64,000 bases of DNA from Chloroflexaceae bacterium (GTDB lineage Bacteria > Chloroflexota > Chloroflexia > Chloroflexales > Chloroflexaceae): positions 83,106 to 147,105 of the forward strand of contig JANWYD010000001.1 in assembly GCA_025057155.1 (NCBI GenBank). The letters are read 5' to 3'. Shown in pieces: positions 46,046 to 54,859 of this stretch. The first letter of the stretch is position 1. The number at the start of each line of letters is the position of its first letter. The position numbers and the translations under genes were made by a program. The notes beneath the pieces were generated by a model, which searched no databases, was not told where the DNA came from, and worked only from the letters and a program-made list of their open reading frames with translations.

Positions 46046-48604
46046 ATGCGCACCCGTGACGAACGAATCTCACCCTTCATCCTGCCGCCGTCCCAGGTGA
46101 TTGCCGACCGCTCCGAGTTGCTGGTCTACGAGGTGGACGGCGGGCTGGATCGCGGCAGCCCGGACCTGGTGCTGATGCCCGAACGCGCCGACGAGGTGGC
46201 GCGGATCGTGCGCTGGGCCGCGAGCCAGCGGAAGCCGGTCGTCGCCCGCGGAGCCGGCACTGGCCTGTCGGGCGGCGCGGTGGCCGAACGGGGCGGGATC
46301 ATCGTCGAGTACTCGCGGATGAACCGAGTCCTCGACTTCGACGTGGCCGGGCGCATGGTGACGGTCGAGCCGGGGTTGATCAATCTCACGCTCGACAGCC
46401 TGGCGAAGAGCAAGGGTCTCTACTATCCTCCCGATCCGGCCAGCGGGCGCTCAGCGACCCTGGGCGGCAACATTGCCGAGAACTCGGGTGGTCCCCACTG
46501 TTTCAAGTACGGCGTGACCGCCAACTATGTCACCGGTCTGGAGGTGGTGCTGGCCGACGGGCGGCAGGTGCGCCTGGGCGGGCGCGCGTTTGATTATCCC
46601 GAGTATGATCTGACAGCGCTGCTGTGCGGCAGCGAAGGCACCCTGGGGCTGATCACCGCAGCTCACCTGCGCCTGATTGCCAATCCCCCGGCGGTGAAGA
46701 CCATGATGGCCGCCTTCCCCAGTGTCGAAGCGGCGGGCGAGGCCGTCTCAGCGGTGATTGCGGCAGGGTTGGTGCCGGCTACCCTGGAGATGATGGACCA
46801 GCAGATCATGCGCATCATCAACCAGTTCACCACTGCGCGCTTGCCTGAAGAGGCTGGAGCGGCCCTGATCGTCGAGGCCGACGGCTATCCGGCCAGCGTG
46901 GATCCGCAGATCGCCGAGATCGAAGCCATTCTGCGCGCCCATGGCGGCTTTGATCTGCGCGTCGCCCGCACCGCCGAGGAGCGTGAGACCATCTGGTACG
47001 GGCGCAAGAGCGCCGTGGGAGCGATGACCCGCCTGGCGCCGGCCTACTATCTGGTTGATGTCACTGTGCCGCGCAGCAAACTGGCGCCGATGCTGGCCGG
47101 CGTAAACCAGATCTGCGCCGAGCTGGGGCTGCGGGTGGGATATGTCTTCCACGCTGGCGATGGCAACCTGCACCCCCTGATCCTGATCGAGAACCCCCGT
47201 GACCGCGCATTGATGGAGCGGGTGCACCTGGCCGGGCGGCGCATCGTCGAACTGGGCGTGAGCTTCGACGGCAGCATCACTGGCGAGCACGGGGTGGGCA
47301 TCGAGAAGCGCGAGTACATGCCCCTCATGTACAGCCACGACGAACTGGCGGTCATGCGTGACGTGAAGGAAGTCTTCGATCCCGCGGAATTGCTCAATCC
47401 CGGTAAAATCTTCCCGGCGGAGGTTCCGCCGCAACCGCCGGTGTCGCACGTGGAACCCGCATTGCCTGCCTCGGGGGTGCTCCAACCGGCTTCGCCCGCG
47501 GAGGCGGCGGCGGCGTTGCGCGCCACCTGCCGGCGCGGGCGCCCGGTGGTCATCAGCGGCGCCGCCGAACCGCCGCCGCCGCCCGCGGGGAGATTTGTGC
47601 TCTCTACCGCCGCCCTGCGCGGGATCACCACCCTGGCGCGCGACGATCTGTACGTGCAGGCGGGAGCGGGCACGCCGCTGGCCGAACTCCAGGCCGAGCT
47701 GGCGCCCCTGGGCATGTGGGTCCCCGCCGTCGCGCCATACGCCGGGGCCACCATCGGCGGGCTGGTGGCCACGAACATCAATGCGCCGCTTCGCATGCGC
47801 TACGGTGCCTGGCGCGACCTGGTGCTGGCGGCCACGCTGGCTCTGCCCGACGGGCGGCTCATCCGCGTAGGGCGCCCGGTGGTGAAGAACGTGGCCGGGT
47901 ACGATCTGCCGAAGCTCATCGTGGGCGCCCACGGCACCCTGGGACTGATCTGCGATCTGACCCTGAAACTGGCCCCGCTGCCGCGCGCCCGCGCCAGTCT
48001 GGCCGTGCCCGTCCGCGACCTGGAGCAGGGCCTGGCCCTGGGGTCGCGCCTGGCGCCGAGCCTGGTAGCGGCCTCGGCGCTGCTCCTTGGCGACGCGGCC
48101 GCCCTGGGTCTGCCCGAGGTTGACGCGCCCTACGCCCTGCTCTACACCGCTGAAGGGCTGGCGCCCGACGTAAGCGCCGAACTGGCCCTGGTCCGCGACG
48201 CGCTGAGCGGGCAGGGCGCCGCGCCGCTGGAACTGAACGGGGAGAGCGGCAGCGAGCGCTGGGCGGCATGGATGGGTGCGGCCCTGGCCGCCGACGAACC
48301 GCTGGTCCGGCTGGGCGTGCCCCCCTCGGCGCTGCCGGACCTGCTTCGCGCCGCGAGCGCAACCCCCGGCGGCCTGCTGGCCGACGTGCCTGGCGGCCTG
48401 CTCTACCTGCGCGGGACGAATGCCTGGGAGGGACTGGCGACCCTGGCTCAGCGCCTCGGCGGCTACGGTGTGGCCCTGGCGGGTGCGCCAGCGCGCGAGG
48501 CCGGTCGCTGGCGTCACACGCCGCAGGCCCTCGACCTGATGCGCGCCCTGAAAGCTCGCTGGAACCCCGGCGACTGCCTGAACCCCGGGGCATTTCTGGT
48601 ATAA
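46046..48604 (+). CDS. glcD/glcE: Glycolate oxidase GlcD-GlcE fusion flavoprotein
   Basis: An 852-residue fusion. Residues 1 to about 460 are a complete GlcD (PVVARGAGTGLSGGAVA, PDPASGRSATLGGNIAENSGGPHC, YVFHAGDGNLHP, FDGSITGEHGVG, ending NPGKIFP). After a short Pro/Ala linker, about 475-852 are a complete GlcE-like second FAD-binding unit (GAGTPLAELQAELAP, GATIGGLVATNINAP, VKNVAGYDLPKL, GTLGLICDLTLKL, NPGDCLNPG). The two are usually separate genes. The enzyme oxidises glycolate or D-lactate to the 2-oxo acid with GlcF as electron acceptor. AAGGAG precedes the ATG at 46046. A promoter-like sequence for the next gene overlaps the stop codon. Confidence 0.92.
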   Translation: MRTRDERISPFILPPSQVIADRSELLVYEVDGGLDRGSPDLVLMPERADEVARIVRWAASQRKPVVARGAGTGLSGGAVAERGGIIVEYSRMNRVLDFDVAGRMVTVEPGLINLTLDSLAKSKGLYYPPDPASGRSATLGGNIAENSGGPHCFKYGVTANYVTGLEVVLADGRQVRLGGRAFDYPEYDLTALLCGSEGTLGLITAAHLRLIANPPAVKTMMAAFPSVEAAGEAVSAVIAAGLVPATLEMMDQQIMRIINQFTTARLPEEAGAALIVEADGYPASVDPQIAEIEAILRAHGGFDLRVARTAEERETIWYGRKSAVGAMTRLAPAYYLVDVTVPRSKLAPMLAGVNQICAELGLRVGYVFHAGDGNLHPLILIENPRDRALMERVHLAGRRIVELGVSFDGSITGEHGVGIEKREYMPLMYSHDELAVMRDVKEVFDPAELLNPGKIFPAEVPPQPPVSHVEPALPASGVLQPASPAEAAAALRATCRRGRPVVISGAAEPPPPPAGRFVLSTAALRGITTLARDDLYVQAGAGTPLAELQAELAPLGMWVPAVAPYAGATIGGLVATNINAPLRMRYGAWRDLVLAATLALPDGRLIRVGRPVVKNVAGYDLPKLIVGAHGTLGLICDLTLKLAPLPRARASLAVPVRDLEQGLALGSRLAPSLVAASALLLGDAAALGLPEVDAPYALLYTAEGLAPDVSAELALVRDALSGQGAAPLELNGESGSERWAAWMGAALAADEPLVRLGVPPSALPDLLRAASATPGGLLADVPGGLLYLRGTNAWEGLATLAQRLGGYGVALAGAPAREAGRWRHTPQALDLMRALKARWNPGDCLNPGAFLV

Positions 48605-48605
48605 T
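48597..48605 (+). promoter_or_regulatory. Extended -10 promoter element overlapping the glcDE stop
   Basis: TGGTATAAT is a perfect extended -10 whose TATAAT overlaps the TAA stop codon (48602-48604). It could drive the metallopeptidase gene at 48728. No convincing -35. Confidence 0.45.
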
Positions 48606-48631
48606 GAAGCCACGGGGCGAACAAGTTTTCG

Positions 48632-48670
48632 GCAGGGGCATGGGGAAACCTGGTTTCCCCATGCCCCTGC
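48632..48670. repeat. Perfect 39-base REP-like palindrome
   Basis: GCAGGGGCATGGGGAAACC (48632-48650) is the exact inverse of 48652-48670 around a single T, a 19-bp perfect stem. The longest and best-kept member of the GGGGAAACC family in the window. Confidence 0.85.
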
Positions 48671-48727
48671 TTGACGGCAGGGCCTTGCGCTCCAGGAATG
48701 GCATTCATCTCAGAGGGTTGAACCTTT

Positions 48728-49597
48728 GTGTTTCCCCAACGCCAGGGACAGATCCACTGGGCGATTATCGGCCCCGTACTCTTTTTTTCGCTGCTCATTC
48801 TACTGGTGAAAGGCTATGCGCCGCCGCCACGCCCGCGCATCGCCCCGCCATCGGCGCTGCAACCGCTGACCGCCCCCGAGCGACCCCTGCCGCCCGGCGC
48901 GGCGACGCCCACCCCCGCGCCGCTGACCGGCAATCTGCTTCAGACGGGCCTGCTCAGGATCGCCGTTGACGAAGGGGCGCTACGCCCGGAGGAGCAGCCG
49001 TCGGTTGCGGGTGAGCTGGATCGCGCCCTGGCCTACGCCGTGGCGCGCTTCGGCAGCGCCCCGGCGGCCCCCATCGAGGTGTTGATCGGCACGGAGCCAG
49101 CCTGCGGGCTGCACGGCATCGCCTATACCGACATCCGCACCGTGCAGGTCTTCACCTGTCCCGGTTTCCCTGCCGCTCGCGCCGTCAGCATTCTGGCCCA
49201 CGAATTCGTGCACCAGCTCTGCCATGACCGGTATGGGCAACGGCACTTGAGCGCCGATCTGATTTTGTCCGAGGGGGTTGCGACCTGGGGGGCGGGCGCC
49301 TACTGGCTGGGCGACGCGCCGACCTTTCGCGTCTTCGTGCACCCGTGGGTCGCCAATGGCGAGGCCCTGCCGCTCGGCATCAGCTACGTGGGCCGGCCGA
49401 TCAGCGACATGAACAAACTCTACTACCAGTGGGCCAGTTTTGTAGAGTACCTGATCGCGACCTACGGCCGCGAAGCATTTGACCGTCTGTACCTGACCGG
49501 CCGGAACGCGCCCGGATCGGCCGATTACCCCGGCGTCTACGGCAAGAGTTTCGAGACCCTGGAGGCCGAATGGCGCGACTGGGCGCTCGGCGGATGA
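48728..49597 (+). CDS. Membrane-anchored metallopeptidase-like protein
   Basis: A 289-residue protein with an N-terminal span (about 10-28) and a proline-rich linker, then an outer domain carrying HEFVHQLCH (His158, Glu159, His162) and LSEGVATWGAG about 20 residues later, the layout of gluzincin zinc peptidases with Glu as third ligand. The rest is not similar to a named family I recognise. Substrate unknown. The start is a GTG at 48728 with AGAGGG upstream. The lipoprotein at 35801 is a second outer metallopeptidase in this window but is otherwise unlike it. Confidence 0.7.
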   Translation: MFPQRQGQIHWAIIGPVLFFSLLILLVKGYAPPPRPRIAPPSALQPLTAPERPLPPGAATPTPAPLTGNLLQTGLLRIAVDEGALRPEEQPSVAGELDRALAYAVARFGSAPAAPIEVLIGTEPACGLHGIAYTDIRTVQVFTCPGFPAARAVSILAHEFVHQLCHDRYGQRHLSADLILSEGVATWGAGAYWLGDAPTFRVFVHPWVANGEALPLGISYVGRPISDMNKLYYQWASFVEYLIATYGREAFDRLYLTGRNAPGSADYPGVYGKSFETLEAEWRDWALGG

Positions 49598-49620
49598 AAC
49601 CGGCTTCGCGGCGCCGGCCC

Positions 49621-49887
49621 TCAGTGACCGACGATGCCGCCGCCACCACGCCCGGCGCGCCGCAGGCGTTCGATGCTCGACCAGCGCGGCGCGACCGGCG
49701 TTCGGGTGGGGATCAACCCCTGGGTCATCAGCCGGGCGGCGCTGCGCCATCCCTCCGGGGGCTGTTGACCGGCGAGGCTGTTGACAAGGGCGGTCTGCTC
49801 CTCTTCGAGCAAGCAGGTGATCGCCGCGATGGCCGCCGCGGCCTCTTCGGTGTCTGGCGCGCCGCCGCTGAGAGTGAAGTGTGGCAT
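49621..49887 (-). CDS. Small hypothetical protein
   Basis: An 88-residue protein, not recognised. The start MPHFTLSGGAPDTEEAAAAIAAI and the later tryptophans (EGWRSAARLM, APRWSSIERL) loosely recall the small epsilon subunits of acyl-CoA carboxylases, a weak resemblance only. GAGG lies six bases before the ATG at 49887, and the frame is closed by a normal stop, which supports a real gene. Glycine-rich tail. Convergent with the metallopeptidase gene, downstream of gatD on the same strand. Confidence 0.5.
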   Translation of the reverse strand: MPHFTLSGGAPDTEEAAAAIAAITCLLEEEQTALVNSLAGQQPPEGWRSAARLMTQGLIPTRTPVAPRWSSIERLRRAGRGGGGIVGH

Positions 49888-49922
49888 AGGGTCCTCACGT
49901 AATCATAGCCGGTTGGAAGAGT

Positions 49923-50018
49923 ATGGGGAAACCTGGTTTCCCCATCGCCCCTGCCCGCCCGGATACAGGCAGGAGCGCAACCCTCCGGGTCACGGGCCGG
50001 GGAAACCAGATTTCCCCG
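49923..50018. repeat. Two REP-like palindromes, GGGGAAACC family
   Basis: ATGGGGAAACC T GGTTTCCCCAT at 49923-49945 is a perfect stem. CGGGGAAACCAGATTTCCCCG at 49998-50018 is a variant. They flank a GCGCAACCCTCCGGGT half-site near 49976. Confidence 0.7.
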
Positions 50019-50078
50019 CGCCTCTGCCCAACAGGAGATACTGGGAGGGCATGGCCCTTCCGGGAACATCTTTTATTA

Positions 50079-50819
50079 TTATACAAGCCGTTCGATCATC
50101 ACCCGCTGGGCGCGCAATTCGAGCGTGGCGTCAAGCGGGGCCAGGGTGGCAGCGGGGCCATAGCGCCGGCGCAGGGCCAGGCCGATCAGGTGGTCGGTGA
50201 ACTGCGGGTTCTTCGGCAGCAGCGCGCCATGCAGGTAGCAGCCGAACGTATTGCGGTACACCGCCCCGCCCACGCCGTCTTCGCCGTTGTCGCCGTGCCC
50301 GACCAGCACCCGGCCCAGGGATTGCACCCCCGCCCCGTGGTAGGTGCGGCCACTATGGTTCTCGAAGCCGACCAGGCGCACCGGCGCCCCCTCGCCCAGC
50401 CGGGCCTCGACCACGATGTTGCCGATCAGACGCCGCTTGCCGCCGATAGTGTACACGTCCAGCGCGCCCAGACCGGGCAGACGTTCGCCGGTGTGGGTCA
50501 GGAAGTAGTGTCCGAGCAACTGGTAGCCCCCGCAGATCGCCAGCAGCACCAGACCGTCCTCGATTGCCGCGCGCAGCCCCGCCCCCTGCCGCTCCAGCAG
50601 ATCCCGCGCGATAAGGGCCTGGCCGCTGTCCTGACCTCCGCCGAAGAAGGCCAGGTCGAAATCCGACCAGTCTACCGTCATGCCCGGCTCGATCAGGGAG
50701 ACGCTCAGTTCGATGCCGCGCCAGGCGCAGCGTTGCTTCAGGGCGATCACATTGCCGCGATCGCCATACACGTTCATGTGCGAGCTGTAGAGATGGGCCA
50801 GGCGCAAATGGTAGGTCAT
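50079..50819 (-). CDS. gatD: Lipid II isoglutaminyl synthase glutaminase subunit GatD
   Basis: A 246-residue class I glutamine amidotransferase of the CobB/CobQ-like group. MTYHLRLAHLYSSHMNVYGDRGN matches the GatD start. The nucleophile is Cys96 in LLAICGGYQLLGH, and a His lies in GCYLHGALLPKNP. GatD supplies ammonia to MurT, which amidates D-glutamate in lipid II. murT is normally adjacent but is not in the window. The ATG at 50819 fits the family although it has no good ribosome site; a GTG at 50882 would extend it. A fold-related amidotransferase of other use cannot be excluded. Confidence 0.8.
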   Translation of the reverse strand: MTYHLRLAHLYSSHMNVYGDRGNVIALKQRCAWRGIELSVSLIEPGMTVDWSDFDLAFFGGGQDSGQALIARDLLERQGAGLRAAIEDGLVLLAICGGYQLLGHYFLTHTGERLPGLGALDVYTIGGKRRLIGNIVVEARLGEGAPVRLVGFENHSGRTYHGAGVQSLGRVLVGHGDNGEDGVGGAVYRNTFGCYLHGALLPKNPQFTDHLIGLALRRRYGPAATLAPLDATLELRAQRVMIERLV

Positions 50820-50956
50820 ATGCGGTTGTTTGATAGCCATCAGTTGTGCCATCCAGGCGCGCTTCAGCGGTAGATGCGCCACCTCAAACAGACCCTGCGG
50901 CTCTCTGCCTCCTCTGCGCCTCCGCGGTAAACATTAGAAAACCTGATTTCCATTAG

Positions 50957-51107
50957 CTTAGCAGTCTGTAAAGTAAGTTTTTTGCTCCACCCCCATCCCC
51001 TCCCCAGCTCGCCCCGCTGGAGGAGGGCGCCCGCCTCCTCTCCCCCAACGGGGGGAGGATGGGAGAGGGTCGGAAAGGCCAGGAACCTTCGTTTACAGAC
51101 TACTTAG
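50957..51107 (-). mobile_element. MITE-like element, family 2 copy B, target duplication CTTAG over the proA stop
   Basis: The element (50962-51102, 141 bp) is shorter than the other copies, with a single internal hairpin region. Ends read CAGTCTGTAAAGTAAG and the inverse of TAGTCTGTAAACGAAG. Identical CTTAG flanks lie at 50957-50961 and 51103-51107; the right one contains the proA stop codon (TAA on the minus strand, 51104-51106). Its arms match the other copies in reverse orientation. Confidence 0.8.
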
Positions 51108-52378
51108 CTGCGAGCAATATAGTCCCCCTCGCCGATCCACTTAAACGTTGTCAGGGCCTCCAGGCCCATCGGCCCGCGCCAGTGCAGTTTCTGGGTCGAG
51201 ATGGCCACCTCGGCCCCCAGACCGAACTGCCCGCCGTCGTTGAAGCGCGTGCTGGCATTGACGAAGACGGCGCTGGCGTCAACCTCGGCGGTGAAGCGCG
51301 CCGCCGCGGCGCGATCCTCGGTCAGAATGGCCTCGGTATGGCCGGAGCCATAGGTGGCGATGAAGTCAATCGCTTCATCAAGGCCGCCTACGATTTTGAT
51401 TGAAAGAACCAGGCTCAGAAACTCCGTGCCGTAGTCATCGGGGCCGGCGGAAACCACGCGCCAGCCCTGGGCCATGGGATGGTCGGCAAGGATGGCCAGA
51501 CTCTCCGGGTCGCAGCGCAGTTCCACGCCGGCGGGACAGAGGCTGTCGGCCACGGCCGGCAGCAGCGCCGGAGCGATCGCCCGCTCGACCAGCAGCGTAT
51601 CGAGGGCGTTACACACGCTTGGGCGCTGAACCTTGGCGTTGTGGATCAGCGGCACGGCCCGTTCCAGATCGGCGCTGCGTTCAACAAAGAGATGCACCAC
51701 GCCAATCCCGCCGGTGATCACCGGGATGGTGGCGTTCTCCAGGCAGAAGCGATGCAACCCGGCCCCCCCACGGGGGATGATCATATCCACGTAGCGGTCG
51801 AGCCGCAGCAGGTTGCGTACCACCTCGCGGTCGGGATCGGTGATGCTCTGCACCGCCGCGGCGGGCAGCCCGGTCCGCTCCAGGGCCGAGCCGATAGCCG
51901 CGGTAATCGTCGCCACGCTGCGGCTGATGTCGCTACCCCCCCGCAGAATGGTGGCATTCCCCGTCTTCAGGCAGAGCGCGGCAATATCTACCGTGACGTT
52001 CGGGCGGGCCTCGTAGATTGCGCCCACGACGCCGAGCGGCGTGCGGCGCCTGTGCAGGCGCAGACCGTTCGGCAGTTCCACCGCGTCGAAGACAGCCCCG
52101 ACCGGGTCGGGCAGGGCGGCGACGTGGCGCGTATCGCTGGCGATGCTGGCCAGCCGGGCGGGGGTGAGCAACATCCGGTCAATCAGCGCCGCGTCGGTGC
52201 CGCTGGCGCGTGCGGCGGCCACATCTTCAGCGTTGGCGGCAAGAATGGCCTCCTGCTGATCCAGCAGCGCATCGGCGATAGCGTGGAGCGCCGCGTCTTT
52301 CGCCGTGGTGGGCAGATTCGCCAGCGCCCGCGCCGCCGCCTTCGCCTGCCGCCCCATCCGTTCGAGATCTGTGCTCAT
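51104..52378 (-). CDS. proA: Gamma-glutamyl phosphate reductase
   Basis: A 424-residue aldehyde-dehydrogenase-fold enzyme that reduces glutamyl-5-phosphate in proline synthesis. Typical segments: [43 protein letters not shown], the catalytic Cys in [14 protein letters not shown] and [12 protein letters not shown], ending in the ALTTFKW region. The start at 52378 ([12 protein letters not shown]) has GGAGG five bases upstream. The open frame runs 94 codons further, but this is translated repeat sequence. No proB is adjacent. The stop codon lies within the target duplication of a MITE. Confidence 0.94.
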   Translation of the reverse strand: MSTDLERMGRQAKAAARALANLPTTAKDAALHAIADALLDQQEAILAANAEDVAAARASGTDAALIDRMLLTPARLASIASDTRHVAALPDPVGAVFDAVELPNGLRLHRRRTPLGVVGAIYEARPNVTVDIAALCLKTGNATILRGGSDISRSVATITAAIGSALERTGLPAAAVQSITDPDREVVRNLLRLDRYVDMIIPRGGAGLHRFCLENATIPVITGGIGVVHLFVERSADLERAVPLIHNAKVQRPSVCNALDTLLVERAIAPALLPAVADSLCPAGVELRCDPESLAILADHPMAQGWRVVSAGPDDYGTEFLSLVLSIKIVGGLDEAIDFIATYGSGHTEAILTEDRAAAARFTAEVDASAVFVNASTRFNDGGQFGLGAEVAISTQKLHWRGPMGLEALTTFKWIGEGDYIARS

Positions 52379-52429
52379 GATGGCCTCCAAAGCCCCTTTA
52401 CCGCCGGGGGCTGGCGCCCCGGCCAATGT

Positions 52430-52470
52430 GCGCAACCCTCCAGGTTGCGGCAGGGGAAATGGAGTTTCCC
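52430..52470. repeat. Two short palindromes upstream of proA
   Basis: GCGCAACCCTCCAGGTTGCGG (52430-52450) belongs to the GCGCAACC family and GGGAAATGGAGTTTCCC (52454-52470) to the GGGGAAACC family, here side by side. Confidence 0.55.
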
Positions 52471-52480
52471 TCCCCCCCGC

Positions 52481-52585
52481 CCGCAGGTGTGCCAGGCGCC
52501 CCGGCGCCTCCGGCAAATGAGGCCCCGCCCTCGGTGCGGCTGCGCGCCGCAGGTGTGCCAGGCGCCCCGGCGCCTCCGGCAAATG
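52481..52585. repeat. Perfect 39-bp direct repeat, two copies
   Basis: Positions 52481-52519 and 52547-52585 are identical (start CCGCAGGTGTGCCAGG, end CCTCCGGCAAATG), with 27 bases between. Each contains the palindrome GGCGCCCCGGCGCC. They lie 103 bases and more upstream of the proA ATG. Confidence 0.8.
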
Positions 52586-52659
52586 CGTAACCCTCCAGGT
52601 CGTGACGGAGGCAACCCGGTTTCCCTGCGCCCCGGCCTGCCGGTCCGCCGCATGCTCCA

Positions 52660-53031
52660 TTATGCGCCGGAATCCTCCGAACCCTGGCGCTCCTTCGCGT
52701 CGCGTTGTTCACGTCGCCTGCGTTCCGTTTCCAGCAACTCGCGGGCCTCCCGCACCTGAGGGGCCATCTCGCCCCCCCGGTAGGCGGCCAGGAGCGCCAG
52801 CACCGACGCCAGCACCAGCGCCAGACCCAGTCCGGTCAACGTCAACGTCAGCCAGGGAGCGTTAACCGCGAACAGCGGGAGCAGATTTGCCGCGGCAAAC
52901 AGGGCAAAGGCCAGCGCCCCGGCAGCGAAGGCCAGGCGCCGGCGTGTGCCCCGTTCCGCCCGCGCTGCCTGTTGCGCCAGCAGGATTGCCAGCACCGCCG
53001 TTACGATGATCCGCACGATCTCAGACTCCAC
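52660..53031 (-). CDS. Small membrane protein of unknown function
   Basis: A 123-residue protein with about three hydrophobic segments (4-20, 33-58, 62-85) and a charged, Arg/Glu-rich C-terminal tail ([21 protein letters not shown]). No family recognised. The start is a GTG at 53031 with GCGAGG upstream. It lies upstream of proA on the same strand, separated by the repeat-rich stretch. Could be a genuine gene of limited distribution; the coding call rests on hydrophobic pattern and a plausible start only. Confidence 0.55.
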   Translation of the reverse strand: MESEIVRIIVTAVLAILLAQQAARAERGTRRRLAFAAGALAFALFAAANLLPLFAVNAPWLTLTLTGLGLALVLASVLALLAAYRGGEMAPQVREARELLETERRRREQRDAKERQGSEDSGA

Positions 53032-53459
53032 CTGGCCTCGCTCTGGCGTTTATCCCCTTGCGCATTTGAGGATATTGTACCATCATAGAAATAGACGCTG
53101 TACACGGAGCCTTACGCAAGTGTAGTTTGTAGATCATGCGGGCGTCTGAACGCGTCTAGCATCATTCTGGCGCTCAAACTGGTTGCCGAGAACTGCGCTG
53201 GCTTTCTCATTTTGCCCGGGTGTGGGGAAACCTGGTGTCTCCACGCCCTATCTGTTGCAGTTGCTTCCAGGCCGGATTTAGCTTACAATAGCGCTTAACT
53301 TTAAAGACCATACCCTCTACATTCGCAGTTCGTCTCTGCAGTACAGTTTGAAGGGCGAGTCCTTCCCAGAAAAGGTGCTGGGTTTCGATAATTCGCGGCG
53401 CCCAATCTCCGCTGACGTCGGCTCTACCGCGAACTGACAACGAGGGAGCATGGCACATC
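53032..53459. other. Gene-free divergent interval
   Basis: About 430 bases of lower GC between the small membrane protein and the amidohydrolase. It holds a degenerate GGGGAAACC palindrome (53222-53243) and the amidohydrolase promoter (53261-53289). Nothing else recognised. Confidence 0.6.
53261..53289 (+). promoter_or_regulatory. Promoter for the amidohydrolase gene
   Basis: TTGCTT (53261-53266), 17 bases, TACAAT (53284-53289). Predicted leader of about 164 bases. Confidence 0.6.
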
Positions 53460-54791
53460 ATGTATGACCTGATTGTCCGCGATGCCGACGTGTTGCAATT
53501 CGATGGCGAAGCGCCGGTGGTGCTCACTCGCCACAGTATTGCTGTGAGCGGGGGACGAATCGTGCGCATCGCCCCGCAGATACTCGATGAGCCAGCGCAG
53601 AAGACCATCTCCGCCCGTGGTATGCTGGCGATCCCCGGTCTGGTCAACTGCCACGCCCACGCTGCGATGAGCCTGTTTCGCGGCGTGGTCGAGGATGTGC
53701 CTATCGAGGCGTGGTTTAACGACTATATCTGGCCGATGGAGACCAATCTCACCGCCGAGGATGTGTACTGGGGCGCGCTGCTGGGCATCGCGGAGATGAT
53801 CGAAGCCGGGGTCACCTGCGTGGCCGATCACTATTTCTCGATGGATGCCGTAGCTCGCGCCGTCGAAGAGAGCGGCATTCGCGCCAATCTCGCGCCAACC
53901 ATCTTCGGCGGGCCGGACGAGATGGAACAACTGGCACAGGCGGTTGATTTCGTGTCCCGCTGGAACGGCGCGGCTGGAGGACGTATCAGCGCCTGGCTTG
54001 GCCCGCACTCCACCTACACCTGTGCGCCTGAGCTTCTCGCTCGTGTCGCTGGCGAGGCTCGCCGTCTCGGGGTAGGCATCCACATCCATCTTGCAGAGAC
54101 GGAGGCCCAGGTGGCGCAGAGCCGCGCCCGTTACGGCAAGACGCCCGTGGCTCTGGTCCGTGACGCCGGTATCCTGGAGGCGCCGACCCTTGCGGCGCAC
54201 ATGGCCCATCCCGAGGCCGACGACGTGGCCATTCTGGCGGCCCACGGCGCGAGTGTCGCCTCTACGCCCAGGACCGAGATGAAGCTCGGTATTGGCGTCG
54301 CCCCGGTGACCGCCTTGCGGGCCGCGGGGGTGACGGTGGGCCTGGGAAGCGACGGCGCCGCGAGCAACAACAACTACGATATTCTGGAGGCCGCCCGTCT
54401 CCTCGCCTTGCTGGAAAAGCACCGCCACGGCGATGCGCAGGTCATGCCCCTCGGCGCGGCCCTGCGTCTTGCCACCAGCGACGGCGCGCGGGCCATCGGC
54501 CTCGGCGGCGTGACTGGCGAATTGCGCGAGGGATTGGCCGCCGATATCGCGCTGCTTCGCCGCAATGCCCCCCACGTCCTGCCCGTGCACGACCCGGCGG
54601 CCAACCTGCTCTACAGCGCCCGCGCCGATGATGTGGACACGGTGATCGTCGCCGGTCGGGTGCTGATGCGCCGGCGCCGCCTGCTGACCATCAACCGCCG
54701 CCAGGTGCTGCGCGAAGCCATCCGCCGCGCCACCCGCCTGACGCGCCGCTCCGACGAGCGTATGGCTCTCTACCCGACGCTTCAGGGCTAG
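53460..54791 (+). CDS. mtaD: Amidohydrolase, MTA/SAH deaminase-like
   Basis: A 443-residue metal-dependent hydrolase of the TRZ/ATZ group. Metal ligands: NCHAHAAMSLFRG (about 62-74), HIHLAETEAQ, then AHGASVASTPRTEMKLG in place of the usual His-Cys region, and the Asp in LGSDGAASNNNYD. Segments such as VVEDVPIEAWFNDYIWPME resemble 5-methylthioadenosine/S-adenosylhomocysteine deaminases, which turn these by-products into inosyl forms for salvage. Other aminohydrolases share this fold, so the substrate is likely but not certain. GGGAG lies ten bases before the ATG. Single gene with its own promoter. Confidence 0.82.
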   Translation: MYDLIVRDADVLQFDGEAPVVLTRHSIAVSGGRIVRIAPQILDEPAQKTISARGMLAIPGLVNCHAHAAMSLFRGVVEDVPIEAWFNDYIWPMETNLTAEDVYWGALLGIAEMIEAGVTCVADHYFSMDAVARAVEESGIRANLAPTIFGGPDEMEQLAQAVDFVSRWNGAAGGRISAWLGPHSTYTCAPELLARVAGEARRLGVGIHIHLAETEAQVAQSRARYGKTPVALVRDAGILEAPTLAAHMAHPEADDVAILAAHGASVASTPRTEMKLGIGVAPVTALRAAGVTVGLGSDGAASNNNYDILEAARLLALLEKHRHGDAQVMPLGAALRLATSDGARAIGLGGVTGELREGLAADIALLRRNAPHVLPVHDPAANLLYSARADDVDTVIVAGRVLMRRRRLLTINRRQVLREAIRRATRLTRRSDERMALYPTLQG

Positions 54792-54859
54792 GACGAGCCA
54801 GGGCGGAAGGCGTTGTTTCGGGAGGCGTCAGGAGGGGAAGTCCTCCCAACGCTCGCCGC

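Noticed and set aside
46748..48613. 621-codon open frame opposite glcDE
   Set aside because: Antisense shadow of a well-supported fusion gene.
52481..52585. Possible CRISPR array
   Set aside because: Only two repeat units with one 27-base gap, no cas genes in the window, and each repeat has its own internal palindrome in the middle of a REP cluster.
52379..52660. N-terminal extension of proA by 94 codons
   Set aside because: It translates the 39-bp direct repeats and REP palindromes, and a good ribosome site lies in front of the inner ATG at 52378.
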